Assembly (NCBI GenBank): GCA_029975525.1
Contig: JARKOX010000072.1
Span: forward strand, 1 to 50,887
Direction: 5' to 3'
DNA from: Prolixibacteraceae bacterium
Lineage (GTDB): Bacteria > Bacteroidota > Bacteroidia > Bacteroidales > Prolixibacteraceae
Length of the DNA: 50,887 nt
A program made the translations under genes and the position numbers. Positions 1-9,776 of this stretch are shown here, one piece after another (position 1 is the stretch's first letter; each line of letters starts with the position of its first letter). A model generated the notes under the pieces. That model worked only from the letters and a program-made list of their open reading frames with translations, did not search any database and was not told where the DNA came from.

Positions 1-153
1 CTCGGGGTAGAAAATGTGGTAGCCTATACTACTGGAAACAACTTGCTTACCTTTACTGAACTGATTGAAGGAGACCCCGAACGCAAAGACTTCCGGGAAG
101 GTTTTTATCCACAAATGGCTTCTGTCAAATTTGGATTGAAAATTGTGTTTTAA
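1..153 (+). CDS. SusC-like TonB-dependent receptor, C-terminal fragment (5' end outside window)
   Basis: Frame 1 is open from the left edge to the TAA at 151-153 and encodes the last 50 residues of a longer protein. The fragment contains a TTGNNLLTFTEL stretch and ends in a hydrophobic-alternating strand finishing in Phe (KFGLKIVF). SusC-type barrels typically end this way, with an '(R)G.NLLTFT' motif about 40 residues from the end and a terminal aromatic residue read by the BAM machinery. A SusD-type lipoprotein starts 18 bp downstream, the usual susC-susD order, so this should be the SusC partner of that gene. Nothing can be said about its substrate from this piece. Confidence 0.85.
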   Translation, partial: LGVENVVAYTTGNNLLTFTELIEGDPERKDFREGFYPQMASVKFGLKIVF

Positions 154-171
154 TCGATTAATAACTTGAAT

Positions 172-2130
172 ATGAGAAAGATAAATTATATTTTCCTGCT
201 ATTGTTCAGCATTTTGTTAGCAACAGCATGTAAGGAATATCTCGATATTGCTCCCGAGTCTGGTTTGGATGAGGAGACTGTTTTCACCAAGTATGAAAAC
301 TTCCTTCCCTTCTTCAATAAGGTTTATAACATGAGGTTTACTTCAAGCAACCGGGATTACAGTATCCGGCTGGCCCATCCTCGTTATATCGACTATATTG
401 ACCAGAAGCTGTTGATTGATGGCTTAACTGATGCCTGCGACCAGGGACGTATCATGATTGCACAGCCGATTAAACAAGGGGTATTTGGGCAGGAGATTAA
501 TAAATTTACCTACGACCCGGACCGCAGGCCTATTTTGGACGCCATGTTCAGAATTATCCGGACCTGTAATCTTACACTGGCTAATATTGACCGGGTAAAA
601 GATGCCCCTTCTCAGGAGGAACTGGATGATATTCGCGCCCAGGCTTATTTTATCAGAGGGTACGCCTATTTTGCCCTTTGCCGGTTCTGGGGAGGTATGC
701 CCTACATCTACAAGCCGTTGGCCACCGACCAAAACTGGGATTTACCCCGGCTCTCGGCTAAAGATACTTATGTCGCCATTGCTGCTGACTGTGATACGGC
801 ATTTACCTATTTCCAGAAAGCCAATCGTATCCGCCGCGATACCCGCGATGCCGGAAGTACTTCGGCGGATATCTCTGCCGATAAGTACCAGGCTTACCCA
901 TCGGGTGTTGCTGCCAAAGCTTTAAAATCGCGTGCATTACTCTACGCTGCCAGTCCATTATATAATACCCAGAATGATTCGAAACTTTGGGAAAATGCGG
1001 CCGTCGCTGCTAAAGAAGCTCTTGAGCTGGCGCTGGCCCATAATTATGGATTGCTTGCCATGAAAGACTGGTACCGGAACTGCTATGAAAATCAGTACAC
1101 CAACGAACAGCTCTGGGCCTGGAATTATGGATCGAAAGGATATGGCGATGGCGCTAACGACAGCTATATGTGTGCCACTTTCAAAAACAATAATGGTACA
1201 TCGAGTGCTTGTCCGACCCAGAACCTGGTTGACCGCTATGAAAATACCAGCGGGGATATTTTGCTGACGGAAGCTGATCGTGAACAGGCGCAGACTGCCG
1301 GAAGGTTTCATCCGCAGGATCCTTATTATACGACCAATTCAAAAGTTAAACTCGATCCTCGTTTCTACCAAACAATTTTCCATAACGGACAGGCAATTAC
1401 CTGGGCTTCCTACCTGAAAAGCCAGCACACCATTCTTAACCAGATGAATTTGTGGAGGTATTTGACACCGGATGGTAAATATATTTATGGCGACCATAAT
1501 CTGCCCGACACCGAAGGCGGATTGAGAGGGTTCACCAGAACTGGTTATTACCTGAAACGATTGACCGGTGATCAGAGTGTGCGTAACCAGAAAACCTGGC
1601 ATTACACCGAGCCGACTTTCCGTTTGGCAGAGCTTTACTTAAATTATGCTGAAGCTGTTAACGAGGTTAGTGGTCCTAACGGATCGGTAGCGGGTTATTC
1701 TCTTACGGCGAAAGATGCAATTAATGTAATTCGGGCCAGGGCTCAAATGCCCAATGTGAAGGATGAGTTTCTTGGCAGCAAGGAGGCATTCAGATCCAGA
1801 ATTAAAAATGAAAGAGTTGTTGAATTAATGTTTGAATCGGACCATTATTATTTCGACACAAACCGTTGGAAAGATTCGGAGATACTCAGAAATCAGGTGC
1901 TTTATGGAATGCGGGTTGATGTTGTGGACGGTGCTCCCAGTACCAGTTATCCTCATGGAGGCACTTCGTTCCCGTATACGAAAAAGCCCTTCCACTATGT
2001 GTACTCTCGCGAACCTCTCGACGCAAGTCGTCAGATCAAATTTACTCCTAAAATGTATTATTGGCCGTTCAATATCGACGACTATTTTATGTTTAAGAAT
2101 TTTGATATGAGCTTAAATCCTTCATGGTAA
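172..2130 (+). CDS. SusD/RagB-like nutrient-binding outer-membrane lipoprotein
   Basis: This 652-residue protein is a surface glycan-binding lipoprotein of the SusD family, which caps a SusC transporter. An in-frame TTG lies at 166, but the ATG at 172 gives a clean lipoprotein signal (MRKINYIFLLLFSILLATAC) with the lipobox LATAC, so 172 is preferred. The N-terminal half shows the helical SusD features (the RAQAYFIRGYAYFALCRFWGGMPY stretch is a typical TPR-like helix), and the C-terminal part has the conserved LYLNYAEAVNE and RIKNERVVELMFESDHYYFDTNRWKD motifs of the SusD C-terminal domain. It follows a SusC fragment by 18 bp and precedes a second SusC by 18 bp, so two SusC/D pairs share one operon. 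No substrate can be assigned. Confidence 0.92.
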   Translation: MRKINYIFLLLFSILLATACKEYLDIAPESGLDEETVFTKYENFLPFFNKVYNMRFTSSNRDYSIRLAHPRYIDYIDQKLLIDGLTDACDQGRIMIAQPIKQGVFGQEINKFTYDPDRRPILDAMFRIIRTCNLTLANIDRVKDAPSQEELDDIRAQAYFIRGYAYFALCRFWGGMPYIYKPLATDQNWDLPRLSAKDTYVAIAADCDTAFTYFQKANRIRRDTRDAGSTSADISADKYQAYPSGVAAKALKSRALLYAASPLYNTQNDSKLWENAAVAAKEALELALAHNYGLLAMKDWYRNCYENQYTNEQLWAWNYGSKGYGDGANDSYMCATFKNNNGTSSACPTQNLVDRYENTSGDILLTEADREQAQTAGRFHPQDPYYTTNSKVKLDPRFYQTIFHNGQAITWASYLKSQHTILNQMNLWRYLTPDGKYIYGDHNLPDTEGGLRGFTRTGYYLKRLTGDQSVRNQKTWHYTEPTFRLAELYLNYAEAVNEVSGPNGSVAGYSLTAKDAINVIRARAQMPNVKDEFLGSKEAFRSRIKNERVVELMFESDHYYFDTNRWKDSEILRNQVLYGMRVDVVDGAPSTSYPHGGTSFPYTKKPFHYVYSREPLDASRQIKFTPKMYYWPFNIDDYFMFKNFDMSLNPSW

Positions 2131-2148
2131 CCATAATCTTGCAGTAAA

Positions 2149-5100
2149 ATGAATTACTTGAAAATACGTATTGATCAGCATATCGTCTTGCGAGTCTTCC
2201 TGGCTTTTATCATTTCGATTTCCAATATTGTGGTTTTTGCCCAGGGGAAAGACGGCGCTGATGTGAAAAATAAAAAAATCACCATTACCCTGGTGGTAAC
2301 CGATGAAGCCGGAAATCCTATTCCTGAAGCAGAAGTTATTGTAGGCGAAGGTATATTGCACCATAATACCGACGAGGATGGTGCTGTAACGATAGAAGCC
2401 CGTCCTAACGACCGAATCACGGTGTACAATTCAGGATATGAGAAGGAAACAGCTGATGCCTCCTTTTATTTGGCAAATTCTAAAATTGAGTTGAAGAAAT
2501 CAACCTATCTGGCGTCATCCGAAGATGTTGTTCGGCTTCCTTATTTTAAGTCATTTCGCCGATACTCCATTGATAACCGCTCCACGCTGACCGGTGAAAA
2601 GCTGGAACGATATCCGACTTCGGACGTACGAAATGCCTTTGTCGGATTGGTTCCCGGGTTGGAGGTTGCCGAACGCGACGGACAGCCTGGTACACAGGCT
2701 GAAGAATACCTCGGCTCAACAGAAGGCGGAAACTTCAGTGCACTGAGAGGATATGGCGATAAAGTAAACTTCTATGCCCGTGGCACCCGGCCAATCGTTG
2801 TAATTGACGATATCGAAATCGACTTAAACGAGATGGCCATTGATCCGCAGGAGATTGAATCGGTGACGGTTATCAAGGATGCTGTTGGCAAAGCCATGTA
2901 TGGCCCGCGGGGAACCAATGGGATTATTTTCATCAAGACCAAGCGCGGACATAAGAATGAACGCATCCTTTCTGTAAACGCCGAATCAGGAATCCAGATT
3001 GTTGACCGTATGCCCCGGTTTGTGGGAGGTGTTGATTATGCCCTCATGAATAATGAAGCCCGAAAAGCTTCCGGCTATCCTGAACTTTACAATGAACAGG
3101 ATATCGCGGGTTTCAAACTGAATGATCCGTACAATGTTCGTTATCCGAACAACAACTACCGCGACATGTTGTTTAAAGACTCCAGGATGTACCGGAGCCT
3201 GAATGTTTCCTCAATGGGAGGAAACGATAAACTTCAGTATTTTGCCTATTTGGGCTACTCTGGCGAAGATGATAATTTTAAAATTGGGTCATCAGCCGGA
3301 TACAACCGTTTAAATGCCCGTTCAAATATCGATGTTGGAGTTAACAGTTTTATTAAGCTGCAATTCGATTTCTTTGCCAATATTTCGTTGCGGGATTCGC
3401 CCAACTATGGATACGATAGTAATTTCGGGGAAGACGACTCGGACGATGGTGAGCTGGACATCCATGAAATGAACTCTCTGCTGGAAGACATGCGGACCAT
3501 CGCTCCGGTTGCTTTTCCGGTGTATGCCGTTGGTCTTGACGGGACGCAAAAAGGGTATGCTTTAAGCAACGATTTTTCTTACGGACGAAATCCGGTTGGT
3601 GCGCTTCTCAGCAACGGATATTACACCGAACAAAACCGCATGGGGAATGCCAATGTGGCCCTGGATATAGACTTAAATCATGTCATTAAGGGACTGAAAT
3701 CAAGGACTTATCTGGGATTCAATGTGTACAACCTGATTCGTTTGGGAAAAACAACCGATTACGATGCGTTTGCTTTGGTGACGGATAAATACGACCAGTA
3801 TATCGGGGGCGATAACACCATCACCGATAATGATATGTGGGTTCGCAAACGTACAGCTACCACCATGTCGAGTGAGGCCAAACTCCACGATTATTATGCC
3901 ATGCGTTTTTCGGCCTACGAAGCGTTGACCTATGATCGGGTATTCGGAAAACACGCGATCAACACCGCGCTTCTCATTAATTATACCCGCTTGCTTCGGA
4001 ATCAGATCGAAGAGCCTTTGCGGACGATTAACCAAAACTTCATTGCTCAATATGTTTTCGATGAAAAATATGTGGTCAACGGCGCTTTAAATTATGCCGG
4101 TGCTTCATTTTATCCTGTCGATAACCGTTTTAAACTGTTCCCCACCATTGGGGCCGGCTGGATTCTTTCTGAAGAAAACTTTCTGAAAGATGTTTCCTGG
4201 CTGAACTTCCTGAAGATTCGCGGTGAGTATGGTCTACTCGGATCGCCGGATTATAAATCATACTACAATTATGACGACAAATGGTCTTCCGGAAATATCA
4301 ATGCTTTTGGACGGACCAACTCCAGTTTCGGAACCTCCTGGATGGGAAGTACCAGTTGGACTGCCAAACAGGGGAGTTACAACCGTATTTCGAATTATAA
4401 TCTGACTTGGGCAACCCGTGACGAATTTACTGCCGGTATTGAAGCCATCTTGTTGGATAACAGACTCTCGCTTGATTTCTCCTACTACAATATCCTGCGC
4501 AAGGGAGATATTGAAACCATCGACAATTTGTATCCGCTCTATTATGGAATGCAGGCCAGTCCCTGGATGAATTTTGGCTCATCACGCTATTTCGGTGGCG
4601 AAGGATCGGTAAAATGGCAGGACAAACTGGGTGAAGTGAAATATAGTTTAGCCGGCATGGCTAACCTTCAAAGAGGAAAACGATTGATTGTTGATGAGGT
4701 TTCGTATCCCGATAATGAGAAATACCGTTACTCGGCAGGAACCTATACCGGAACGATTTGGGGTCAAACCTACAGCGGACGGTATGCTACGGATGAAGAA
4801 GCCAGGGCTGCCAGCAACCAAAATTTTGACGATCCCTCGAAACTAAGAGCCGGTGACCTGAAATATACTGATTTGAACGGCGACGGTCAAATTGATGACC
4901 GGGACTCATCTCCAATCGGAAACTCCTCGCCTTTGATGCTTTATTCTTTTAACCTGGGTTTGGAATGGAAGAATTTTGAGTTCTGGGCAGTAGGTGCCGG
5001 TGCCGCATTTTTTGATATCAACCTTCGCTCGTACAGTGTATTTACGACCAACGCCGGAAACAACAACTATTCCGAGTGGGTCAGAGACAACAGGGGAGGA

Positions 5101-5382
5101 GCGTTCCCCCGGCTGACTTATGAAAACGTCAACAGCAATAACCAAACTTCGGCTTTCTGGTTACGTGATGGAGGTTACTTCAAAATTCAGAATGTGGAAC
5201 TGGCCTACAATCTGCCGGTTACAAAATCCTCGGGCCTGCGGGCGGTAAGAATTTTTGTGAGAGGAGCCAACCTGATGACATTCACCGATATCAAGGAAAT
5301 TGACCCGGAAGCAGGTAACTCAGGGATCACCCGCTATCCGTTGAACAGGACTTTCTCAGGTGGTTTTAAGCTAACTTTCTAA
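2149..5382 (+). CDS. Atypical SusC-like TonB-dependent outer-membrane transporter
   Basis: The 1077-residue protein has an N-terminal signal (hydrophobic to about residue 31, ending ...VVFAQ), a carboxypeptidase-regulatory-like beta-sandwich at roughly 43-115, a TonB plug at about 150-270 and a beta-barrel to a C-terminal Phe. The plug is recognisable from RPIVVIDDIEIDL...IESVTVIKDAVGKAMYGPRGTNGIIFIKTK. The usual EVVVVGYG segment between the sandwich and the plug is absent and replaced by a segment around SEDVVRLPYFKSFRRYS. The GSxAANG portion of the plug reads GPRGTNG. The barrel carries RTYLGFNVYN and, near the end, FKIQNVELAYNLP and GANLMTFTDI, normal for SusC. It lies between two SusD genes and pairs with the downstream one. 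This is a divergent branch of the family, probably with TonB-dependent import of a glycan or peptide. Confidence 0.9.
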   Translation: MNYLKIRIDQHIVLRVFLAFIISISNIVVFAQGKDGADVKNKKITITLVVTDEAGNPIPEAEVIVGEGILHHNTDEDGAVTIEARPNDRITVYNSGYEKETADASFYLANSKIELKKSTYLASSEDVVRLPYFKSFRRYSIDNRSTLTGEKLERYPTSDVRNAFVGLVPGLEVAERDGQPGTQAEEYLGSTEGGNFSALRGYGDKVNFYARGTRPIVVIDDIEIDLNEMAIDPQEIESVTVIKDAVGKAMYGPRGTNGIIFIKTKRGHKNERILSVNAESGIQIVDRMPRFVGGVDYALMNNEARKASGYPELYNEQDIAGFKLNDPYNVRYPNNNYRDMLFKDSRMYRSLNVSSMGGNDKLQYFAYLGYSGEDDNFKIGSSAGYNRLNARSNIDVGVNSFIKLQFDFFANISLRDSPNYGYDSNFGEDDSDDGELDIHEMNSLLEDMRTIAPVAFPVYAVGLDGTQKGYALSNDFSYGRNPVGALLSNGYYTEQNRMGNANVALDIDLNHVIKGLKSRTYLGFNVYNLIRLGKTTDYDAFALVTDKYDQYIGGDNTITDNDMWVRKRTATTMSSEAKLHDYYAMRFSAYEALTYDRVFGKHAINTALLINYTRLLRNQIEEPLRTINQNFIAQYVFDEKYVVNGALNYAGASFYPVDNRFKLFPTIGAGWILSEENFLKDVSWLNFLKIRGEYGLLGSPDYKSYYNYDDKWSSGNINAFGRTNSSFGTSWMGSTSWTAKQGSYNRISNYNLTWATRDEFTAGIEAILLDNRLSLDFSYYNILRKGDIETIDNLYPLYYGMQASPWMNFGSSRYFGGEGSVKWQDKLGEVKYSLAGMANLQRGKRLIVDEVSYPDNEKYRYSAGTYTGTIWGQTYSGRYATDEEARAASNQNFDDPSKLRAGDLKYTDLNGDGQIDDRDSSPIGNSSPLMLYSFNLGLEWKNFEFWAVGAGAAFFDINLRSYSVFTTNAGNNNYSEWVRDNRGGAFPRLTYENVNSNNQTSAFWLRDGGYFKIQNVELAYNLPVTKSSGLRAVRIFVRGANLMTFTDIKEIDPEAGNSGITRYPLNRTFSGGFKLTF

Positions 5383-5478
5383 CCTATATTCTGTATGAAG
5401 CATATCGATAAAAACCAGCATTTTAGATGGATTGCAGGAGTTGTCAGGCTTTTCCAGATTATAAAAAAACAATTACTG

Positions 5479-7341
5479 ATGGAAACAAAATTTTTAATCA
5501 TATTGATTGCCATTTCACTGTTTATTTCTGGCTGTAAAGATAACCTAGAGCCTTATCCCTATGGACGGAATACTGAACAGGACGCCTGGAAATACCAGGA
5601 GATTGTGGGCGGAATGGTTTTTTATGCCTACGAACGGAGTAATATTATTCCCCGGGAGTATCGGACCACTTTCAATGGAAACCGGCTGGAGTGTACGACC
5701 GATAATGGCGTATACACCAATAGCGATGACAACATCGAGAAATTTGCAAAAGGGTCTTTACTGGCTTCGAGCAATGCTTTCGATGGTATCTGGCAGGATG
5801 GTTACCGGGGAATTGCCAGTTTGAATAATTTCCTGAAGGATAACAGAGGTTATAAAAGCAATTATTACATTAATAAAAACTTGAATAACCTTTACCGGGC
5901 CAACCTACAGGGACAGGCTTTTGCGCTTCGGGGATTCTACTACTGGCAGTTACTTCAGCGCTGGGGCGGAATTGGGATCAGTTCCAAAAAGCTGCTGGGC
6001 GTTCCGCTAATTCTTGACCGGTTAACCGTCAACGATCCGATTGATCAGGTCAGGGCACCCTATCTGGATATTATGAAACAGATTCAGGCTGACGCTGACT
6101 CGGCCATGAAGTATTTCCCGATCGACGCCAACAGAGATTTTCTGGTTCCCAATGTGTCTGACCGCGATGTTCTGGGGGGCCGTAATTGGGGGATGATCGA
6201 TAAAATTGCAACAAAAGCTTACCTGGCCGAGATGTACCTGACCGCAGCCAGCCCGTTGTTTGTAGCCTCCGATCCGGAGCTTAAAAGCAAACAGGCCGAA
6301 CATTTGAAAAAAGCGGCAACCTACGCCAAAGAAGTTATTGATTTTAAAAGGTTTGTTGATAATGTGTCGAATGGTTTTAATGTTACAAACCGTATTGACT
6401 GGCGCAACCCGTATGATCCTTCGGCCGTTTGGGTAAGCAGGGTACAGGGAGGCGGCACCAGTACGAACACCAGTCACGAATCGGATGTTTATCCTGCTAA
6501 TTTTAATAGCAATGGTGTTTTTGGTGTTTCGCAGGATCTTGTTGATGCTTTCCCGGCTGCCAATGGTTACCCCATCTCCGATCCCCGGTCCAATTACAAT
6601 CCGGCCAATCCCTATGCCAACCGCGACATGCGCTTTTACAGCAATATTTTTTATAATGGGGTGAAGGTTACCCCCAACAAACAACCCGTTTACACTTTTG
6701 AGTGCTGGGAAAGTTCGGATGATGGTTCGGTAGGAAAAGATTCTCCGGGGCTGACGAAAGTAAGTAAAACCGGTTATCACCTCAAGAAAATGACCTATTT
6801 CGATACCGATATGCGCCAGTCAAGCGGAAGAAAAGCGGCTCCCATGCAAAACTTCCTGTATCGCTGGACACACATGGTGCTTATTTATGCTGAAGCCATG
6901 AATGAATTATATGGTCCCACCGCAACTCTGCCGGGCGATACAAATCCGTTGACCGCCAAAGAGGCAATTGCGTTTCTGCGATTGGCCAAAACGTACGATA
7001 ACGCCAATTCTTCTATTCCGGCTGCTGATCCGTATTTGAATGAAGTAGCAGGGCAGGGGAAAGAGGCTTTCCGCAATCTGGTCAGGAACGAAAGAAGAAT
7101 CGAAACCTGCTTTGAAGGGCTCCGCTATTACGATGTGCGGCGCTGGGCGACCACTGTAAGCGAAATTAATGTTCCGGTTCATCGCGTTAAGGTCCACAAA
7201 AATGCGGACGGATCTTTCGCTTATTCATTTGAAGAGGTTGTTACAACCCGTAATTTCCCGTCACTTTGGTCTCCAATTCCTTTGACCGATGTGAAAAGAG
7301 GAAAAATTGAACAGAATGAAGGCTGGAGCAACTGGCAATAA
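5479..7341 (+). CDS. SusD/RagB-like outer-membrane lipoprotein
   Basis: This is the partner lipoprotein of the upstream SusC, 620 residues from the preferred start. The frame is open from an ATG at 5395, just after the SusC stop, but that start puts 28 mostly polar and basic residues before the signal. The internal ATG at 5479 gives METKFLIILIAISLFISGC, an ordinary lipoprotein signal with lipobox FISGC, so it is chosen (moderately sure). SusD features seen are the QGQAFALRGFYYWQLLQRWGG helix in the N-terminal half and, near the C-terminus, MVLIYAEAMNELYG and RNLVRNERRIETCFEGLRYYDVRRWAT. It is followed 19 bp later by a surface lipoprotein gene, as in polysaccharide utilisation loci. Confidence 0.9.
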   Translation: METKFLIILIAISLFISGCKDNLEPYPYGRNTEQDAWKYQEIVGGMVFYAYERSNIIPREYRTTFNGNRLECTTDNGVYTNSDDNIEKFAKGSLLASSNAFDGIWQDGYRGIASLNNFLKDNRGYKSNYYINKNLNNLYRANLQGQAFALRGFYYWQLLQRWGGIGISSKKLLGVPLILDRLTVNDPIDQVRAPYLDIMKQIQADADSAMKYFPIDANRDFLVPNVSDRDVLGGRNWGMIDKIATKAYLAEMYLTAASPLFVASDPELKSKQAEHLKKAATYAKEVIDFKRFVDNVSNGFNVTNRIDWRNPYDPSAVWVSRVQGGGTSTNTSHESDVYPANFNSNGVFGVSQDLVDAFPAANGYPISDPRSNYNPANPYANRDMRFYSNIFYNGVKVTPNKQPVYTFECWESSDDGSVGKDSPGLTKVSKTGYHLKKMTYFDTDMRQSSGRKAAPMQNFLYRWTHMVLIYAEAMNELYGPTATLPGDTNPLTAKEAIAFLRLAKTYDNANSSIPAADPYLNEVAGQGKEAFRNLVRNERRIETCFEGLRYYDVRRWATTVSEINVPVHRVKVHKNADGSFAYSFEEVVTTRNFPSLWSPIPLTDVKRGKIEQNEGWSNWQ

Positions 7342-7360
7342 CCCATTAATAAATGAGATT

Positions 7361-8311
7361 ATGAAGAAGTTTTTGATGCTGTTTTCACTGGTTGTCTTGT
7401 TGAGCAGCTGTTACGATGATTATGTGCAGGATTTTGATAAATCGTTTGTTTATCTGCCCTATCAAACCAACGTCAGAACATTTGTTGTTGGGGAAGGAAT
7501 GAAGGTTGAGGTTGGTGTAGTACTTGGTGGGGTGCTCGATAACAGGAAACAAAGAGTCGTTAACTATTCGATTGATAATTCCATTATTACCCCGCAGGTG
7601 TACGAGTCCATGACGAATGATCCCCGCGACTATGTGAAAAACAACGTGTGGACGAGTCTTTCCGGACTGTCCGCCGGGGATTATACGTTGAGCGATTCAA
7701 AAGTAATGGTCATTAAAAAAGGAGCGCACAACGGAACGATTGTTATTCGTCCCGATTCTGCAAAATTTCTTGCCGATGTTGAAAACCTGAAAGCTAAACA
7801 TGCGCTTGGTTTTGTTATCACCTCCTGTACGGATGTGGATACCATTAATATGGCTAAAAATACAGCCGTAATTGCATTCAGGTATGAAAACATGCTTTTC
7901 GGGAACTGGTTTAGATCAGGAGTTGCAACGGCAAATGGGCAAACCAGCGCTTATCGTGCTAAAATTAATCAGTCAAATGATGACCTGGGAATTCTGACTA
8001 CGGTAGCTCCTTTGAAATTGTATTACAATCATTACGGCGTCCCGACGAATAAAGGGGGAATGTATTTGACCCTCAACAAGGATCATAGTATCACGATCTC
8101 CAATGATGCGGAGGCGCTTCCCCAGATTATTCAGGACGGAGAGTGTAAATACAACAGCGCTAAAAAGCTGCAGGATCGTAAAATTTTCCTGAGCTATAAG
8201 TACATTGATAATGGAGTTACGGTTCAGTGTAAAGACACTCTTGCTTTCAGAGACCGGGTTCGCGATGGTGTTTTGGAATACCAGGACGAAAACCCCAATA
8301 ATTACAAATAA
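7361..8311 (+). CDS. Surface lipoprotein, DUF1735 plus DUF4361-like (BT_3987/BT_3044 type)
   Basis: The protein is 316 residues from ATG 7361, chosen because it begins the signal MKKFLMLFSLVVLLSSC with lipobox LLSSC; an upstream in-frame ATG at 7307 lies inside the preceding gene. Residues about 25-165 resemble the DUF1735 beta-sandwich (KSFVYLPYQTNVRTFVVGEGMKVEVGVVLGG), and the C-terminal half from about 180 (NMLFGNWFRSGVA... KLYYNHYGV...MYLTLN) resembles the DUF4361 domain. Proteins of this build are encoded beside SusC/D pairs and are thought to sit on the cell surface, often as accessory glycan-binding proteins. Its role here is inferred from position. It is the last gene of the operon; a terminator begins 30 bp after its stop. 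Confidence 0.75.
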   Translation: MKKFLMLFSLVVLLSSCYDDYVQDFDKSFVYLPYQTNVRTFVVGEGMKVEVGVVLGGVLDNRKQRVVNYSIDNSIITPQVYESMTNDPRDYVKNNVWTSLSGLSAGDYTLSDSKVMVIKKGAHNGTIVIRPDSAKFLADVENLKAKHALGFVITSCTDVDTINMAKNTAVIAFRYENMLFGNWFRSGVATANGQTSAYRAKINQSNDDLGILTTVAPLKLYYNHYGVPTNKGGMYLTLNKDHSITISNDAEALPQIIQDGECKYNSAKKLQDRKIFLSYKYIDNGVTVQCKDTLAFRDRVRDGVLEYQDENPNNYK

Positions 8312-8340
8312 GTAAGCAGTAAACTTTCTGAATATTTAAA

Positions 8341-8374
8341 ACGACTGTCTTTTACCGGGCAGTCGTTTTTTTTT
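8341..8374 (+). terminator. Rho-independent terminator of the Sus-type operon
   Basis: A 7-bp perfect stem (ACGACTG at 8341-8347 with CAGTCGT at 8360-8366) encloses a 12-nt loop and runs directly into nine T residues (8366-8374). It starts 30 bp after the stop of the surface lipoprotein gene. Confidence 0.85.
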
Positions 8375-8448
8375 GGCCCGAAATGATACCAGGCTGGCCG
8401 GATGCAGGTTTCTGTGCCTTAGTCTGGGGTTGATGTTGCTTTACAACG

Positions 8449-8490
8449 AAAAGCGGCCGGATCTGCCACAACTGATCCGGCCGCTTTTTT
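8449..8490. terminator. Long perfect hairpin, bidirectional terminator, mainly for galM
   Basis: A 15-bp perfect inverted repeat (8449-8463 and 8474-8488; core GCGGCCGGATC) with a 10-nt loop. It is flanked by A-rich sequence on the left and T-rich on the right, so it has a U-tract on either strand. galM on the minus strand stops at 8510, so leftward transcription meets it 20 bp later; it also backs up the upstream plus-strand terminator. Confidence 0.85.
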
Positions 8491-8509
8491 AGTAGGGTTG
8501 GCTCCTGTA

Positions 8510-9559
8510 TTATTCGGTAATGCCGAACCGGTAAATCGTCTGCTCGGTGAATTTGCGGTCGGGAGTGAGTGTCACCGGCGGAAAAGCAGGCTGGTTGACC
8601 GAGTCGGGATAGTGCTGGGTTTCGAGCGCCACGCCAGCGTAACTGCCAAAACGTTTGACTCCCTCGATGATCAGTTCCGGGATCCAGTAGCCCGTGTAAA
8701 GCTGGATGCCGGGCTGGGTGGTGAACACCTCAACTTTCCGGCCGGAGGTTTTTTCACTCAGGCAGCCGGCCCATACCAGTTTGCCCGCGTCATTGTCCAG
8801 CACATAGTTCAGGTCGTAGCCGGTTTCCAGCTGCCCGATATCTTTTCCGAGCGGTTTGGCCGAAGTGAAGTCGAACGGCGTTCCGGCCACCGGAATAATA
8901 TTGCCCGTGGGGATCAGGTCGGTCGATTCCGTTATTTTCGAGGCGTTCAGCTGCAGCTCGTGTTCCAGGATATTGGTCTGGCCGCCCGTCAAGTTAAAAT
9001 AGCTGTGGTTGGTCAGGTTGACGATGGTTGTTTGATCGGTCGAAGCAAAATAGTCGATCATCAGCTCGTTGTCGTTGTTCAGCGAATAGATGCAGCCAAC
9101 CTCCAGGTTGCCGGGATAGTTTTCTTCTCCGTCGCGACTGAGATAGGTCATCATCACGCCCACTTTGCCGTCGCTTTGCAGCATCTCGGGACGCCACAGG
9201 CGGCGGTCAAAACCGGTGAGCCCGCCGTGCAGGTGGTTGGGCCCGTTGTTGATGGCCAGCTGGTAATCCTTTCCGTCGAGGGTAAAGCGGCCTTTCGAAA
9301 TACGGTTGGCCACCCTTCCGCAAATTGCCCCGAAATAGGGATAATTCCCCAGGTAAGCTTCGCTCAGGTAATCTTCGAGCTTGTCGAAGCCGCAAACAAT
9401 GTTGGCGGGATTACCCTGTCTGTCGGGAGCTATAACCGAGGTTACAATGGCGCCGTAGTTGGTTACCGATACTTCTATGCCGTTGTCGTTGCGGAGTTTA
9501 AACAGAAAAACTTCCTCTCCGCCAGGCAGCTTCCCGAAAAGTGTTTTGGAAATGTTCAT
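8510..9559 (-). CDS. galM: Aldose 1-epimerase (galactose mutarotase)
   Basis: GalM interconverts alpha and beta anomers of galactose so that galactokinase receives the alpha form. The 349-residue protein has the usual family length and no signal peptide, so it acts in the cytoplasm. Expected residues are visible: the GAICGRVANRISKGRF strand near 77-92, HGG with His111, NLTNHSYFNL with the catalytic-acid His185, and the catalytic-base Glu313 in ALETQHYPDS. It is transcribed divergently from galK-galT with 273 bp between the two starts, so both arms of the Leloir pathway share one control region. The DNA is much more GC-rich than the preceding Sus-type genes. Confidence 0.95.
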   Translation of the reverse strand: MNISKTLFGKLPGGEEVFLFKLRNDNGIEVSVTNYGAIVTSVIAPDRQGNPANIVCGFDKLEDYLSEAYLGNYPYFGAICGRVANRISKGRFTLDGKDYQLAINNGPNHLHGGLTGFDRRLWRPEMLQSDGKVGVMMTYLSRDGEENYPGNLEVGCIYSLNNDNELMIDYFASTDQTTIVNLTNHSYFNLTGGQTNILEHELQLNASKITESTDLIPTGNIIPVAGTPFDFTSAKPLGKDIGQLETGYDLNYVLDNDAGKLVWAGCLSEKTSGRKVEVFTTQPGIQLYTGYWIPELIIEGVKRFGSYAGVALETQHYPDSVNQPAFPPVTLTPDRKFTEQTIYRFGITE

Positions 9560-9776
9560 GGTCTATTTTATTAGGATGAATGATTCAGTTGGGCTAAAGT
9601 AGAAAAAAACGGGCAGACCCGCTTTCAGAAAATTTCTTTTTGTGTGGATGAAGAGGGAGTTGTTGTTGGCATTCAACCCATCCGATTTTTGAAATAAGAT
9701 TTTTTTGTCCGGTCTGTTTCCCGATGTGCCATACAACATTTTCCTGGCGGTTGGATACGTGCAAATTATTTCTATT

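Noticed and set aside
8498-9574. Open frame on the plus strand covering galM
   Set aside because: Complementary shadow of galM; galM has all catalytic residues.
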